A stretch of 64,000 nucleotides of DNA from Panopea generosa (lineage: Eukaryota; Mollusca; Bivalvia; Adapedonta; Hiatellidae). Positions within the stretch are counted from its first letter, which is position 1. The number at the start of each line of letters is the position of its first letter. Positions 22,346 to 36,100 of this stretch are shown here, in pieces. The notes under the pieces were generated by a model. That model worked only from the letters and a program-made list of their open reading frames with translations, did no database searches and had not been told where the DNA came from. The stretch covers positions 496,001 to 560,000 of the forward strand of contig CM055900.1 in assembly GCA_029582155.1 (NCBI GenBank), read 5' to 3'. Both the position numbers and the translations under genes were made by a program.

Positions 22346-22502
22346 CAGTCAAACCTGTCTTAAGCATTCAGTCAAAAGAAGGAGCTTTTAAGACAGGTTG
22401 TTGTTTAATGTAAGTTAATTTGCTCCGAATGAGTATAAATGGGAAATAACTAATGTGGCTGCATAAGGTTAGTGGCGGTGACCCCTAATGCAGGTTTGAC
22501 TG
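22346..22502. mobile_element. MITE, CAGTCAAACCTG family
   Basis: Perfect short terminal inverted repeats CAGTCAAACCTG / CAGGTTTGACTG. TA is present on the left (22344-22345); the right TA is mutated to TT. The interior has gcttttaagacaggttg and ggcggtgacccctaatg. It shares its ends with 61563-61744 and 13963-14150. Confidence 0.85.
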
Positions 22503-23019
22503 TTGCATACATTGTGAATGTGCATCTGAAAAGACCTAAAAAATTGAAAATGATGTTGTTATGATTTCAATTATCTCCCTTTATGAAATAAATACATATG
22601 ATTTCACTGTATCTTCATGATCCAACAGGTTTCTATGTCTATCCTTTATATAGTATGTGTGTAGTCATGAATCTTTAACTGGATCCTACTCACATAAAGC
22701 TAACAGTTCATGTATGTGAACTTTCTGTCCAGTTCCGATGTTTTGCATGTAAAGCCATAGTATATAAGTCACAGTTGACACCAAATCTATTGGTTTGGTA
22801 GATGCCTTGATATTGTGTCTATGGTTTGCATTGTAGATAGGTGTGTGTGTATTAATAAGCATTAAATATAGAATATTATAAATCAGTATTACACTCTCAC
22901 CAGTTGCTAAACATTATGGTCATATTGTTGAATTTGGTTCACATATAAAAGAGTAAGAATGCTTAGAGGAAAGTCTCAAATAGTGATATTAATTGATAGA
23001 ATCTGGATTGCTTTTTGGC
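22503..23019. other. Single-copy sequence
   Basis: Nothing recognised. Confidence 0.45.
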
Positions 23020-24876
23020 CTCAGTCAGTTGCAATCTAAAGTAAGCTACGCCGAAACTATAGTTTTCAGTCAATGGCAAATTAAAGTGAGCTATGACCTA
23101 ACTATGTGGGAAAAAAAAAATAAGCCATAACCAAACTAGGGCCTCAGTAAAAGACAAAGTAAGCCGTGACTAACCTGGGTCTCAGTCACTGGCAAATTAA
23201 AGTGAGCCATGACCAAACTAGGGCCTCAGTCAGTAGCTAACTAAAATAAGCCATGACCAAACTAGGGCCTTAGTCAGTGGTAAATTAAAATGAGCCATGA
23301 CCAAACTAGGGCCTCAGTCAGTAGCTAACTAAAGTAAGCCATGACCAAACTAGAGCCTCAGTCAGTGGCAAATTAAAGTGAGCCATGACCAAACTAGGGC
23401 CTCAGTCAATGGTAAATAAATAAAAGCCATGACCAAACAAGGGTCCCGTCAGTGGTAAATAAATATTAGCCATGACCAAACAAGGGCCTCAGTCTGTGGT
23501 AAATTAAAGTGAGCCATGACCAAACTAGGGCCTCATTCAGTGGCAAATTAAAGTAAGCCATGACCAAACAAGGGCTTCCGTCAGTAGTAAATAAATATTA
23601 GCCATGACCAAACTAGGGCCTCATTCAGTGGCAAATTAAAGTGAGCTATGACCAAACTAGGGCTTCAGTCAGTGGTAAATTAAAGTAAGCCATATGACCA
23701 AACAAGGGCCACCATCAGTGGTAAATAAATATTAGCCATGACCAAACTAGGGCCTCAGTTAGTGGTAAATTAAAGTGAGCCATGACCAAACTAGAGCCTC
23801 ATTCATTGGCAAATTAAAGTGAGCTATGACCAAACTAGGGCTTCAGTCAGTGGTAAATTTAAATGAGCCATGACCAAGCTAGGGCCTCAGTCAGTGGTAA
23901 ATTCAAGTGAGCCATGACCAAACAAGGGCCTCCGTCAGTGGTAAATTAAAGTAAGCCATGACCAAACAAGAGCCTCCGTCAGTGGTAAATAAATATAAGC
24001 CATGACAAAACTAGGGCCTCAGTTAGTGGTAAATTAAAGTAAGCCATGACCAAACAAGATCCTCTGTCAGTGGTAAATAAATATTAGCCATGACCAAACT
24101 AGGTCCTCAGTCAGTGGTAAATTAAAGTGAGCCATGACCTAACTAAGCCCTCAGTCACTGGTAAATTAGTGAGCCATTACCAAGCTAGTGCCTTAGTCAG
24201 TGGTAAATTAAAGTGAGCCATTGTCAAGCTAGGGCATGAGCCAGTGGCAAATTAAAGTGAGCCATGACCAAACTAGGGCCTCAGTCACTGGCAAATTAAA
24301 GTGAGCCATTACCAAGCTAGGTTCTGAGTCAGTAGCAAATTAAAGTGAGCCATAACCAAACTAGGGCCTTAGTTAGTGGCACATTAAAGTGAGCCATAAC
24401 CAAACAAGGGCCTCAGTCAGTAACACATTAAAGTAAGCCATTACCAAGCTAGGGTCTGAGTCAGTGGCAAATTAAAGTAAGCCATGACAAAACTAGGGCC
24501 TCAGTCAGTAATAAATAAAGTAAGCCATGACAAAACTAAGGTTCAGTCAGTGGTAAATTAAAATAAGCCTTGACCTAACCTGGGCCTCAATCAGTGGCAA
24601 ATTAAAGTAAGCCATGACAAAACTAGAGCCTTAGCCATAGTAAATTAAAGTAAGCCATGACAAAACTAGAGCCTCAGTCAGTGGCAAATTAAAGTAAGCC
24701 ATGACAAAACTAGGGCCTCAGTCAGTAATAAATTAAAGTAAGCCATGACAAAACTAGGGCCTCAGTCAGTAATAAATTAAAGTAAGCCATGACAAAGGTA
24801 GGGCCTCAGTCAGTGGCAAATTAAAGTAAGCCATGACAAAGGTAGGGCCTCAGTCAGTGGCAAATTAAAGTAATCT
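23020..24876 (+). repeat. Minisatellite, 45-bp unit
   Basis: About 41 copies of a unit with AGCCATGACCAAACTAGGGC, CTCAGTCAGTGG and CAAATTAAAGTGA. Variant classes alternate (GGTAAATAAATATTAGCC against GGCAAATTAAAGTGAGCC), suggesting local block duplications. The right third is more homogeneous (gacaaaactagggcctcagt). Confidence 0.95.
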
Positions 24877-24916
24877 TCTATAACACCGTGTCACAGTGAA
24901 TTTGTTAGTTGCAGGT

Positions 24917-24937
24917 GGGGGGGGGGGGGGGGGGGGG
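24917..24937 (+). repeat. Poly(G) run
   Basis: 21 consecutive G, 40 bp right of the 45-bp array. The length may be unreliable in the assembly. Confidence 0.95.
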
Positions 24938-26387
24938 TGGTGACAACATTGTAATACTTTATTCGAGGACACCGATGGTCAACCTGTCATTGTTTAAGAA
25001 GCCTTGGGGCTATGATTAAAACCATATTTTAAATGAAAAAATAAATTTAGAACTTGAGATTATATCACACCAATAGGTTATGATACTTCTACAGAAGATC
25101 TAACTGACAGATTAAAATGTGCATATCTAAATATATATAATTATTTTAAATTCTTTACAATCAAAATATAAAACCAAGCCAAGCTTTGAGAACTTTTTTG
25201 ACTGGCATATTTTGAATTTAAAAAAAAATGACCTACTATTATTGATATCTCAAGTTGCTTTTGTGCACCAATCTTTTTATGGATTTAAAAAGTGTTATTG
25301 ATAATATTACGTATGTAAATGACATTTTTTTTATGATATATTTATATATAAAGCCATACAAATGTGCACAAATATGTCTTTTTTAATGGATTGTAAGAGG
25401 TGTAATTGATAATATTATAGAATGATGATTCATTTTTCTACAGAATATAGATGAAGTTTTGAAAATAAGTTTTCAGATTGACAGATGAAATAATGAATAT
25501 AACTTAATGTAATTCTTTTTAGATATTGAAAATTTATGAATGTAAAGTTTTAAACATTAAGAAACATTAATGTTACTGTAAAATTCAATAGTTTCCAATT
25601 TTGATTAAAGTACAATATATAAGGATTTACAAGTAAAACTGCAACGAAGGATGAACAATTAATTTACAAGTAATTGGTATATTATAATATTTGCGAATAT
25701 CAGTAACATATCAATTATTAAAACATCTGTGAAAAATAAAACAATTAATATGTCGGAAATGTAACTCTGAAGAGATGCAATTATTTCAGTCGGGAATTGA
25801 TAAATTATTTTGAATCTCTGGCTATATTGGGGATTATTGCAGCCAAATACTATAATATAAAATCAATTATAGTGGTCGATTGACAGATAAGGGCAGCAGG
25901 AGACAGGTAGTTAAATACAAGATTTTATGACATATCAATAAAAAATATTCGCTTTACCCGTCAGCTTAATGATATAATTATTCTAATAATTATTTTATTG
26001 CCAAATGTTTGTGATATAATTTCTTCAGTATTTTATTCAGAAAATAAAAGGTTCACTAACGTTGCTTGCTGTATCACATTAATTTAGTGCGATTCTTTGT
26101 TAAATTTATTTCCAACAGCCGAGTTTTTAACTTTTTAATTTATTTATTTTCCATTATAAAAGATGTGCATTTTAAGTCATTCTTAACTGTCAGTTAGAAG
26201 ATTTGGATTTCTCCATGGGATGATATTTAATATGACAAGGATTGTTTGTTAACCGAATATTAAAAACTGAAATCAGACAGTTTTAGAATGTTTGTGTCGG
26301 TATATATTAGCTGATTTAGATTTACATTTACTAGTGCTGTTTTATATCTAAATTAACACTTGGAGGGACCATAAAACCTTGGATAAT
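24938..26387. other. Very AT-rich single-copy sequence upstream of exon 2
   Basis: No repeat family seen. If exon 2 is a true first exon, its promoter should lie in the right part of this stretch. I see no clear TATA or initiator element that would decide a start site. Confidence 0.4.
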
Positions 26388-26470
26388 ATGCACAAGGTAG
26401 CGAGTACAAGCTCCAATAAGGATAAACTTGCCAGCAGAACTGACAGCTCGTCTTCTCTTCTACTAGATCT
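26388..26470 (+). CDS. Alternative first coding exon 2 (unknown gene)
   Basis: ATG 26388 (A at -3, C at +4) opens a frame of 27 codons plus 2 nt, directly followed by GTAAGT at 26471. The peptide, MHKVASTSSNKDKLASRTDS followed by SSSLLLD, is Ser-rich with a short basic stretch and no signal peptide or domain. Phase 2 matches the exons at 6980, 45109 and 57071. The exon sits in unique sequence, and the AT-rich array begins about 7 bases after the donor. It is short, so chance cannot be excluded; support comes mainly from the phase agreement, the donor and the composition. Confidence 0.5.
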
Positions 26471-26477
26471 GTAAGTT

Positions 26478-29430
26478 ATTAATTTTATCATTAAATGATA
26501 TACTGCAATATGTGAAGAATTTACTGCAATTAAGCACTGCAACATGTAATATATATATATAAACTGTAAAATGTAGTACATATACTGTATTGAAGAACTG
26601 CAACATGTAATAAATATATACTGTTACAAGAAGTAAATATACTGTAATGAAGAACTGCAACTCGAGTATATATACTGCAACATGTAGTACATATAATGTA
26701 ATGAAGAACTGCAACATGTAATATATATAAACTGTAAAATGTAGTACATATAATGTAATGAAGAACTGCAACATGTAATATATATATACTGTAACAAGTA
26801 GTATACATGTATATACTGTAATGAAGAACTGCAACATGTAATATATATATATATACTGTAACATGTAGTATATATACTGTGATGAAGAACTGCAACTCGA
26901 GTATATATACTGCAACATGTAGTACATATAATGTAATGAAAAACTGCAACATGTAGTATATGAACTGTACCATGTAGTATATATACTGTGATGAAGAACT
27001 GCAACTCGAGTATATATACTGCAACATGTAGTACATATAATGTAATGAAAAACTGCAACATGTAGTATATGAACTGTACCATGTAGTATATATACTGTGA
27101 TGAAGAACTGCAACTCGAGTATATATACTGCAACATGTAGTACATATAATGTAATGAAGAACTGCAACATGTAGTACATATACTGCAATAAATAACTGCA
27201 ACATTTAATATATATATATACTGTAACATGTAGTACATATACTGTAATAAATAACTGCAACATGTAATATATATATCAACTGTAACATGTAGTATATATA
27301 CTGTGATGAAGAACTGCAACATGTAATATATATATACTGTAACATGTAGTTCATATACTGTAATAAATAACTGCAACATGTAATATATATACTGTGATGA
27401 AGAACTGCAACATGTAATATATTTATATACTGTAACATGTAATTTATATACTGTGATGAAGAACTGCAACATGTAATATATATATATATATATATATACT
27501 GTAACATGTAGTATATAAACTGTGATGAAGAACTGCAACTCGAGTATATATAATGCAACATGTAGTACATATAATGTAATGAAGAACTGCAACATGTAGT
27601 ATATGAACTGTAACATGTAGTACATATACTGCAATAAATAATCGCAACAAGTAATATATATACTGTAATGAAAAACTGCGACATATAGTATATATACTGT
27701 AATGAAGAACTGCAACATGGAGTATATAAAATGTTATGAAGAACTGCAACTCAAGTATATATACTGCAACATGTAGAACATATAATGTAATATATGCAAC
27801 TCAAGTATATATACTGCAACATGTAGTATATATACTGCAACATGTATGTGAAGAATTTACTGCAATGAAGTACTGCAACATGTAGTACATATACTGTAAT
27901 GAAGAACTGCAACATGTAATATATATAGTAACATGTAGTACATATACTGTAATGAAGAAGTGCAACATGTAATATATATATACTGGATTGAAGAACTGCA
28001 TCATGTAGTATATATACTGTAATGAAGTACTGCAACATGAAGTTTATTGACTGCAATATGTAACATATATACAGTAATGAAGAACTGCAACATGTATTAC
28101 ATACATTTATACTGTAATGAATAACTGCAACATGTAACATATATACTGTAATGAAGAACTGCAACATGTAACATATATACTGTAATGCAGAACTGAATTA
28201 TGTAGTATATATACTGTAATGAAGAACTACAACATGTAGTATATGTACTGGTACATGTAGTACATATACTGTAACACAGAACTGCAATATGCAGTATATA
28301 TAATGTATTGAAGAACTGCTACATGTAGTATATATACTGCAACATGTAGTACATATACTGTAATTAAGTACTACAACATGTAGTACATATACTGTAATGA
28401 AGAACTGCAACTTGTTATATATATATACTGCAACATGTAGTATTTATACTGCAACATGTATGTGAAGAATTTACTGCAATGAAGTACTGCAACATGTAGT
28501 ACAAACACTGTAATGAAGAACTGCAACATGTAATATATATACTGCAACATGTATGTGAAGAATTTACTGCAATGAAGTACTGCAACATGTAGTACATATA
28601 CTGTAATGAAGAACTGCAACATGTAACATATATACTGCAACATGTAGTATATATAATGCAACACGTTTGTGAAGGAGTTACTGCAATGAAGTAATACAAC
28701 ACATGTACTATATACTGCATTGAAGTATATACTACAATGAAGTAAATTCTGCATTGAAGTACTGAAACATGTAGTATATATACTGCAGTGAAGTACTGCA
28801 ACATGTAGTATATATATACTGCCATGGAGTACTGCAATATGTTGTATATATACTGCAGTGAAGTACTGTTATATGTAATATATAAACTGCAGTGAAGTAC
28901 TGCCACACATGTACTATATACTGCAGTGAAGTATATTCTACAATGAAGTATATTCTGCAATGAAGTACTGAAACATGTAGTTTATGTGCTACAATGAAGT
29001 AGGTACTGCAACACAGCATGTGTTATACATATTGCAATGGAGTAGGTACTGAAACACAACACATATAATACATAATGCAATGAAGGAGATACTGCAACAC
29101 AACATGTTTAATACATACTGCAATTAAGTAGAAACTGAAACACAATATGTGTAATTTATACTGCAATGAAGTTGAAACTGCAACACAACACATGTAATAC
29201 ATATTGCAATGAAATAGGAACTGAAACACAACACATGTAATGCATACTGTAATGAAGTAGGAACTGAAACACAACGCATGTAACACATACTGCAATGAAG
29301 TAGGAACTGAAACACAACACATGTAGTATATACTGTAATGAAGTAGAGCAACACAACATGATTAATACATACTGCAATGAAGTAGAGCAATATATACTGC
29401 AATGATTAGTAAATATGAATGCTGCAATGC
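26478..29430 (-). repeat. AT-rich minisatellite (ACTGCAACATGTAGTATATA type)
   Basis: Composite units of about 35-60 bp built from GTAATGAAGAACTGCAACAT, GTAGTATATATACTGCAACA and variants. The right third (28690-29420) is a diverged class with gtaggaactgaaacacaac. A 109-bp higher-order repeat, marked by CTCGAG at 26896, 27005 and 27114, occurs three times. The repeats lack stop codons on the minus strand, so frames of up to 364 codons (Tyr/Leu/Val/Ile-rich) appear there. They have no start context, domain or constraint and I do not call them genes. Confidence 0.93.
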
Positions 29431-30191
29431 AGTAGTATCAACTGAGCTTTTTAAAATATTTCTTTAGACAGTGAATATATTACAATGATTTATTTAGATA
29501 ATTATGATATTGCAGTGATTTCTTTAAACATAGATAAGAGATTGCGATGACAGTAAAAATGCAGATATCCTTATGCATGACATATATATATATAAATATG
29601 TATTGTGTAATATAATAATTATATAAGCAGAAATCATCATTGCTATGCTTTTACATTTTAATAAGGATATATATGTTCCACTGACAGCCTTTTTTCAATT
29701 TCAAATAAATGTATATTTGCATATATGGGTATAATATATATAATAATAAATTGAATGATTAAATATTTGTACCGACATCTGAATGAGATATTATAAACAC
29801 AAAGCAAGCAGGAGACCTTTTAAGAAAGTAAATGCCTGTCATATTACATTGACGTTAATTGTATGGAGAGTAATCTTTATATTTATTCAAAAGCTTTTCT
29901 GTATTTCTGTCAAAATGATGTTTCATTAAGCATACTGGTACTTTAATATGGTTGAATGTTTTGAATGTGTTGGTATAGACTGAAATACAAAATATTTTTT
30001 ATTTACTTTCCTTTGTTTTGTTTCTGTCTCAAGTGTATTGAATAATTAAATATGATAAATATATAAAGCATATCATTCGTTGAATACAAGTTCTTGTCAA
30101 CAGTAAGTGTAACACAAACATGGATTGATATTAAGGGGCTTGATAAAATGACTGTTAATTAAAAAATATGAAAACTGGTTACAAATGAAAG
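29431..30191. other. AT-rich spacer between two arrays
   Basis: Single-copy looking. Around 29545-29580 a fragment (cagtaaaaatgcagatatcc) matches the fold-back family at 19600 and 51060. Confidence 0.5.
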
Positions 30192-33100
30192 GGTTAACTC
30201 CATGTTCTGGATGCATGTCTAGTATGGTCTTCCTTTACTCAGTTGTTTCCATGTTCTGGATACATGCCAAGTGAAGTTTTCCATTACTCAGTTGTTTCTA
30301 TGTCCTGGACACATGCCTAGTGGAGTCTTCCATTACTCAGTTGTTTCCATGTTATGGACACATGCCTAGTGAAGTTTTCCATTACTCAGTTGTTTCCATG
30401 TCCTGGATACATGTCTAGTGGAATATTCCATTATTCAGTTGTTTCCATGTCCTGGATACATGACAAGCGAAGTTTTCCGTTATTCAGTTGTTTCCATGTC
30501 TTGGATACATACCTAGTGGAGTCTTCATTACTCAGTTATCTCCATGTTCTGGATGCATGCCTAGTGGGGTCGTCGATTACTCAGTTGTCTCCATGTTATG
30601 GATGCATGCCTAGTGGGGTCTTCCATTACTCAGTTATTTCCATGTTCTGGATGCATGCCTAGTGGAGTCTTCCATTACTCAGTTGTCTCTATGTTCTGGA
30701 TACATGTCTAGTGGAATCTTCCATTACTCAGTTGTTTCCATGTTCTGGATACATGCCTAGTGGAGTCTTCTATTATTCAGTTGTTTTCATGTCCTGGTTA
30801 CATGTCGAGTGGAGTATTCCATTACTCAGTTGTTTCCATGTCCTGGATACATGCCTAGTGGAGTCTTCCATTACTCAGTTGTTTCTATGTTCTGGATACC
30901 TGCCTAGTGGAGTCATCCATTACTCAGTTGTTTCAATGTCCTGAATACATACCTAGTGGAGTCTTCCATTACTCAGTTGTTTCCATGTCCTGGTTACATG
31001 TCGAGTGGAGTATTCCATTACTCAGTTGTTTCATGTCCTGGATACATGCCTAGTGGAGTCTTCCATTACTCAGTTGTTTCTATGTTCTGGATACATGCCT
31101 AGTGGAGTCATTCATTACTCAGTTGTTTCCATGTCCTGGATACATGCCTAGTGGAATATTCCATTGGTCAGTTGTTTCCATGTCCTGGATACATGTCTAG
31201 TGGAGTCTTCCATCACTCAGTTGTTTTCATGTCCTGGGTACATGTCTAGTGGAGTCTTCCATTACTCAGTTGTTTCCATGCTCTGGATACATGTCTAGTG
31301 GAGTCTTCCATTACTCAGTTGTTTTCATGTTCTGGATACATGCCTAGTGGAGTCTTCCATTGCTCAGTTGTTTTCATGTCCTGGTTACATGTCGAGTGGA
31401 GTATTCCATTACTCAGTTGTTTCCATGTCCTGGATACATGCCTAGTGGAGTCATCCATTACTCAGTTGTTTCCATGTCCTGGATACATGCCTAGTGGAGT
31501 CTTCCATTACTCAGTTGTTTCCATGTCCTGGATACATGTCTAGTGGAGTCTTCAATTACTCAGTTATCTCCATGTTCTTGATAAATGCCTAGTGGAGTCT
31601 TCCATTACTCTGTTGTTTCCATGTTCTGGATACATGTCTAGTGGAGTTTTCCATTACTCAGTTGTTTCCATGTTCTGGATACATGCCGAGTGGAGTCTTT
31701 CATTACTCAGTTGTTTCAATGCTCTGGTTACATGTCTAGTGGAGTCTTCAATTACTCAGTTGATTCCATGTTCTGGATACATGTCTAGTGAAGCTTTCCA
31801 TCACTCAGTTGTTTCCATGTTATGGATGCATGCCTAGTGAAAACTTCCATAACTCAGTTGTTTCAATGTTCTGGATACATGTCTAGTGAAGTTTTCCATT
31901 ACTCAGTTGTTTCCATGTCCTGGATACATGCCTTGTGAAGTCTTCCATAACTCAGCTGTTTCCATGTTCTGGATACCTGTCTAGTAGAGTTTTCCATTAC
32001 TCAGTTGTTTCCATGTTCTGGATACATGCCTAGTGGCGTCTTTCATTACTCAGTTGTTTCAATGTTCTGGATACATTCCTAGTGGAGTATTTCATTACTC
32101 AGTTGTTTCAATGTTCTGGTTACATGTCTAGTGGAGTCTTCAATTACTCAGTTGTTTCCATGTTCTGGATACATGCCTAGTGGAGTCTTTCATTACTCAG
32201 TTGTTTCAATGTTCTGGTTACATGCCAAGTGGAGTTTTCCATTATTCAGCTGTTTCCATGTTCTGGATACATGCCTAGTGGAGTCTTTCATTACTCAGTT
32301 GTTTCAATGTTCTTGTTACATGTCTAGTGGAGTCTTCAATTACTCAGTTGATTCCATGTTCTGGATACATGTCTAGTGAAGCTTTCCATTACTCAAATGT
32401 TTCCATGTTCTGGATACTTTTCTAGTGAAGTTTTCTATTACTCAGTTGTTTCCATGTCCTGGATACATGCCTAGTGAAAACTTCCATAACTCAGTTGTTT
32501 CAATGTTCTGGATACATGTCTAGTGAAGTTTTCTATTACTCAGTTGTTTCCATGTCCTGGATACATGTCTAGTGAAGTTTTCTATTACTCAGTTGTTTCC
32601 ATGTCCTGGATACATGTCTAGTGAAGTTTTCCATTTGTCTAGTGAAGTATTCCATTACTCAGTTGTTACCATGTCCTGGATTCATGTCTAGTGAAGTATT
32701 TCATTACTCAGTTGTTTCTATGTTCTGGATACATGTCTAGTGAAGTTTTCCATTTTTCAGTTGTTTCCATGTCCTGGATACATACCTAGTGGAGACTTCC
32801 ATTACTCAGTTGTTTCCATGTTCTGGATGTATGCCTAGTGGAGTCTTCCATTACTCAGTTGTTTCCATGTCCTGGATACATGTCTAGTGGAGTCTTCCAT
32901 CACTCAGTTGTTTCCATGTCCTGGGTACATGTCTAAGGGACTATTCCATTACTCAGTTGTTTCCATGTCCTGGATACATACCTAGTGGAGTCTCCCATTA
33001 CTCAGTTGTTTCCATGTTCTGGATACATGCCTTGTGAAGTCTTCCATAACTCAGTTGTTTCAATGTTCTGGATACATGTCTAGTGAAGTTTTTCATGACT

Positions 33101-36100
33101 CAGTTGTTTTCATGTCCTGGATACATGTCTAGTGAAGTTTTCAATTACTCAGTTGTTTCCATGTCCTGGATATATGCCTTGTGAAGTCTTCCATAACTCA
33201 GTTGTTTCAATGTTCTGGATACATGTCTAGTGGAGTATTCCATTACTCAGTTGTTTCCATGTTCTGGATACATGCCTAGTGGAGTCTTTCATTACTCAGT
33301 TGTTTCAATGTTCTGGTTACATGCCAAGTGGAGTTTTCCATTATTCAGCTGTTTCCATGTTCTGGATACATGCCTAGTGGAGTCTTTCATTACTCAGTTG
33401 TTTCAATGTTCTGGTTACATGTCTAGTGGAGTCTTCAATTACTCAGTTGATTCCATGTTCTGGATACATGTCTAGTGAAGCTTTCCATTACTCAAATGTT
33501 TCCATGTTCTGGATACTTTTCTAGTGAAGTTTTCTATTACTCAGTTGTTTCCATGTCCTGGATACATGCCTAGTGAAAACTTCCATAACTCAGTTGTTTC
33601 AATGTTCTGGATACATGTCTAGTGAAGTTTTCTATTACTCAGTTGTTTCCATGTCCTGGATACATGTCTAGTGAAGTTTTCTATTACTCAGTTGTTTCCA
33701 TGTCCTGGATACATGTCTAGTGAAGTTTTCCATTTGTCTAGTGAAGTATTCCATTACTCAGTTGTTACCATGTCCTGGATTCATGTCTAGTGAAGTATTT
33801 CATTACTCAGTTGTTTCTATGTTCTGGATACATGTCTAGTGAAGTTTTCCATTTTTCAGTTGTTTCCATGTCCTGGATACATACCTAGTGGAGACTTCCA
33901 TTACTCAGTTGTTTCCATGTTCTGGATGTATGCCTAGTGGAGTCTTCCATTACTCAGTTGTTTCCATGTCCTGGATACATGTCTAGTGGAGTCTTCCATC
34001 ACTCAGTTGTTTCCATGTCCTGGGTACATGTCTAAGGGACTATTCCATTACTCAGTTGTTTCCATGTCCTGGATACATACCTAGTGGAGTCTCCCATTAC
34101 TCAGTTGTTTCCATGTTCTGGATACATGTCTTGTGAAGTCTTCCATAACTCAGTTGTTTCAATGTTCTGGATACATGTCTAGTGAAGTTTTTCATGACTC
34201 AGTTGTTTTCATGTCCTGGATACATGTCTAGTGAAGTTTTCAATTACTCAGTTGTTTCCATGTCCTGGATATATGCCTTGTGAAGTCTTCCATAACTCAG
34301 TTGTTTCAATGTTCTGGATACATGTCTAGTGGAGTATTCCATTACTCAGTTGTTTCCATGTTCTGGATACATGCCTAGTGGAGTCTTTCATTACTCAGTT
34401 GTTTCAATGTTCTGGTTACATGCCAAGTGGAGTTTTCCATTATTCAGCTGTTTCCATGTTCTGGATACATGCCTAGTGGAGTCTTTCATTACTCAGTTGT
34501 TTCAATGTTCTGGTTACATGTCTAGTGGAGTCTTCAATTACTCAGTTGATTCCATGTTCTGGATACATGTCTAGTGAAGCTTTCCATTACTCAAATGTTT
34601 CCATGTTCTGGATACTTTTCTAGTGAAGTTTTCTATTACTCAGTTGTTTCCATGTCCTGGATACATGCCTAGTGAAAACTTCCATAACTCAGTTGTTTCA
34701 ATGTTCTGGATACATGTCTAGTGAAGTTTTCTATTACTCAGTTGTTTCCATGTCCTGGATACATGTCTAGTGAAGTTTTCTATTACTCAGTTGTTTCCAT
34801 GTCCTGGATACATGTCTAGTGAAGTTTTCCATTTGTCTAGTGAAGTATTCCATTACTCAGTTGTTACCATGTCCTGGATTCATGTCTAGTGAAGTATTTC
34901 ATTACTCAGTTGTTTCTATGTTCTGGATACATGTCTAGTGAAGTTTTCCATTTTTCAGTTGTTTCCATGTCCTGGATACATACCTAGTGGAGACTTCCAT
35001 TACTCAGTTGTTTCCATGTTCTGGATGTATGCCTAGTGGAGTCTTCCATTACTCAGTTGTTTCCATGTCCTGGATACATGTCTAGTGGAGTCTTCCATCA
35101 CTCAGTTGTTTCCATGTCCTGGGTACATGTCTAAGAGACTATCCCATTACTCAGTTGTTTCCATGTCCTGGATACATACCTAGTGGAGTCTCCCATTACT
35201 CAGTTGTTTCCATGTTCTGGATACATGCCTTGTGAAGTCTTCCATAACTCAGTTGTTTCAATGTTCTGGATACATGTCTAGTGAAGTTTTCCATGACTCA
35301 GTTGTTTTCATGTCCTGGATACATGTCTAGTGAAGTTTTCAATTACTCAGTTGTTTCAATGTCCTGGATACATGCCTTGTGAAGTCTTCCATAACTCAGT
35401 TGTTTCAATGTTCTGGATACATGTCTAGTGGAGTATTCCATTACTCAGTTGTTTCCATGTTCTGGATACATGCCTAGTGGAGTATTCCATTACTCAGTTG
35501 TTTCATGTTCTGGATGTATACCTAGTGGAGTCTTCCATTACTCAGTTGTTTCCATGTTCTGGATACATGCCTAGTGGAGTCTTCCATTACTCAGTTGTTT
35601 CCATGTCCTGGATACATTCCTAGTGGAGTCTTACATTACTCAGTTGTTTCCATATTCTGGATACATTCCTAGTGGAGTCTTCCATTACTCATTTGTTTCT
35701 ATGTTATGGATACATGTCTAGTGAAGTTTTCCATTACTCAGTTGTTTCCATGTTCTGGATACATGTCTAGTGGAGTTTCCCATTGCTCAGTTGTTTCCAT
35801 GTCCTGGACACATGCTTAGTGGAGTATTCCATTAATCAGTTGTTTCCCTGTCCTGGATACATACCTAGTGGAGTATTCCATTTAATAGGTGTTTCCATGT
35901 TCTGGATACATGTCTAGTGAAGTTTTCCATTACTTAGTTGTTTCAATGTTCTGGATACATGTCTAGCGGAGTTTTCCATTACTCAGTTGTTTCCATGTCC
36001 TTGATACATGCCTAGTGGAGTATTCCATTAATCAGTTGTTTCCATGTCCTGGATACATACCTAGTGGAGTCTTCCATTACTCAGTTGTTTCAATGTTCTG

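Noticed and set aside
23020-24876. Regularly spaced repeats suggesting a CRISPR array
   Set aside because: Units are contiguous and diverged with no unique spacers, and the genome is eukaryotic.
26463-29402. Long minus-strand ORFs (up to 364 codons), Tyr/Leu/Val-rich like membrane proteins
   Set aside because: They lie wholly inside the AT-rich tandem array, overlap each other in several frames and exist only because the repeat unit lacks stop codons.
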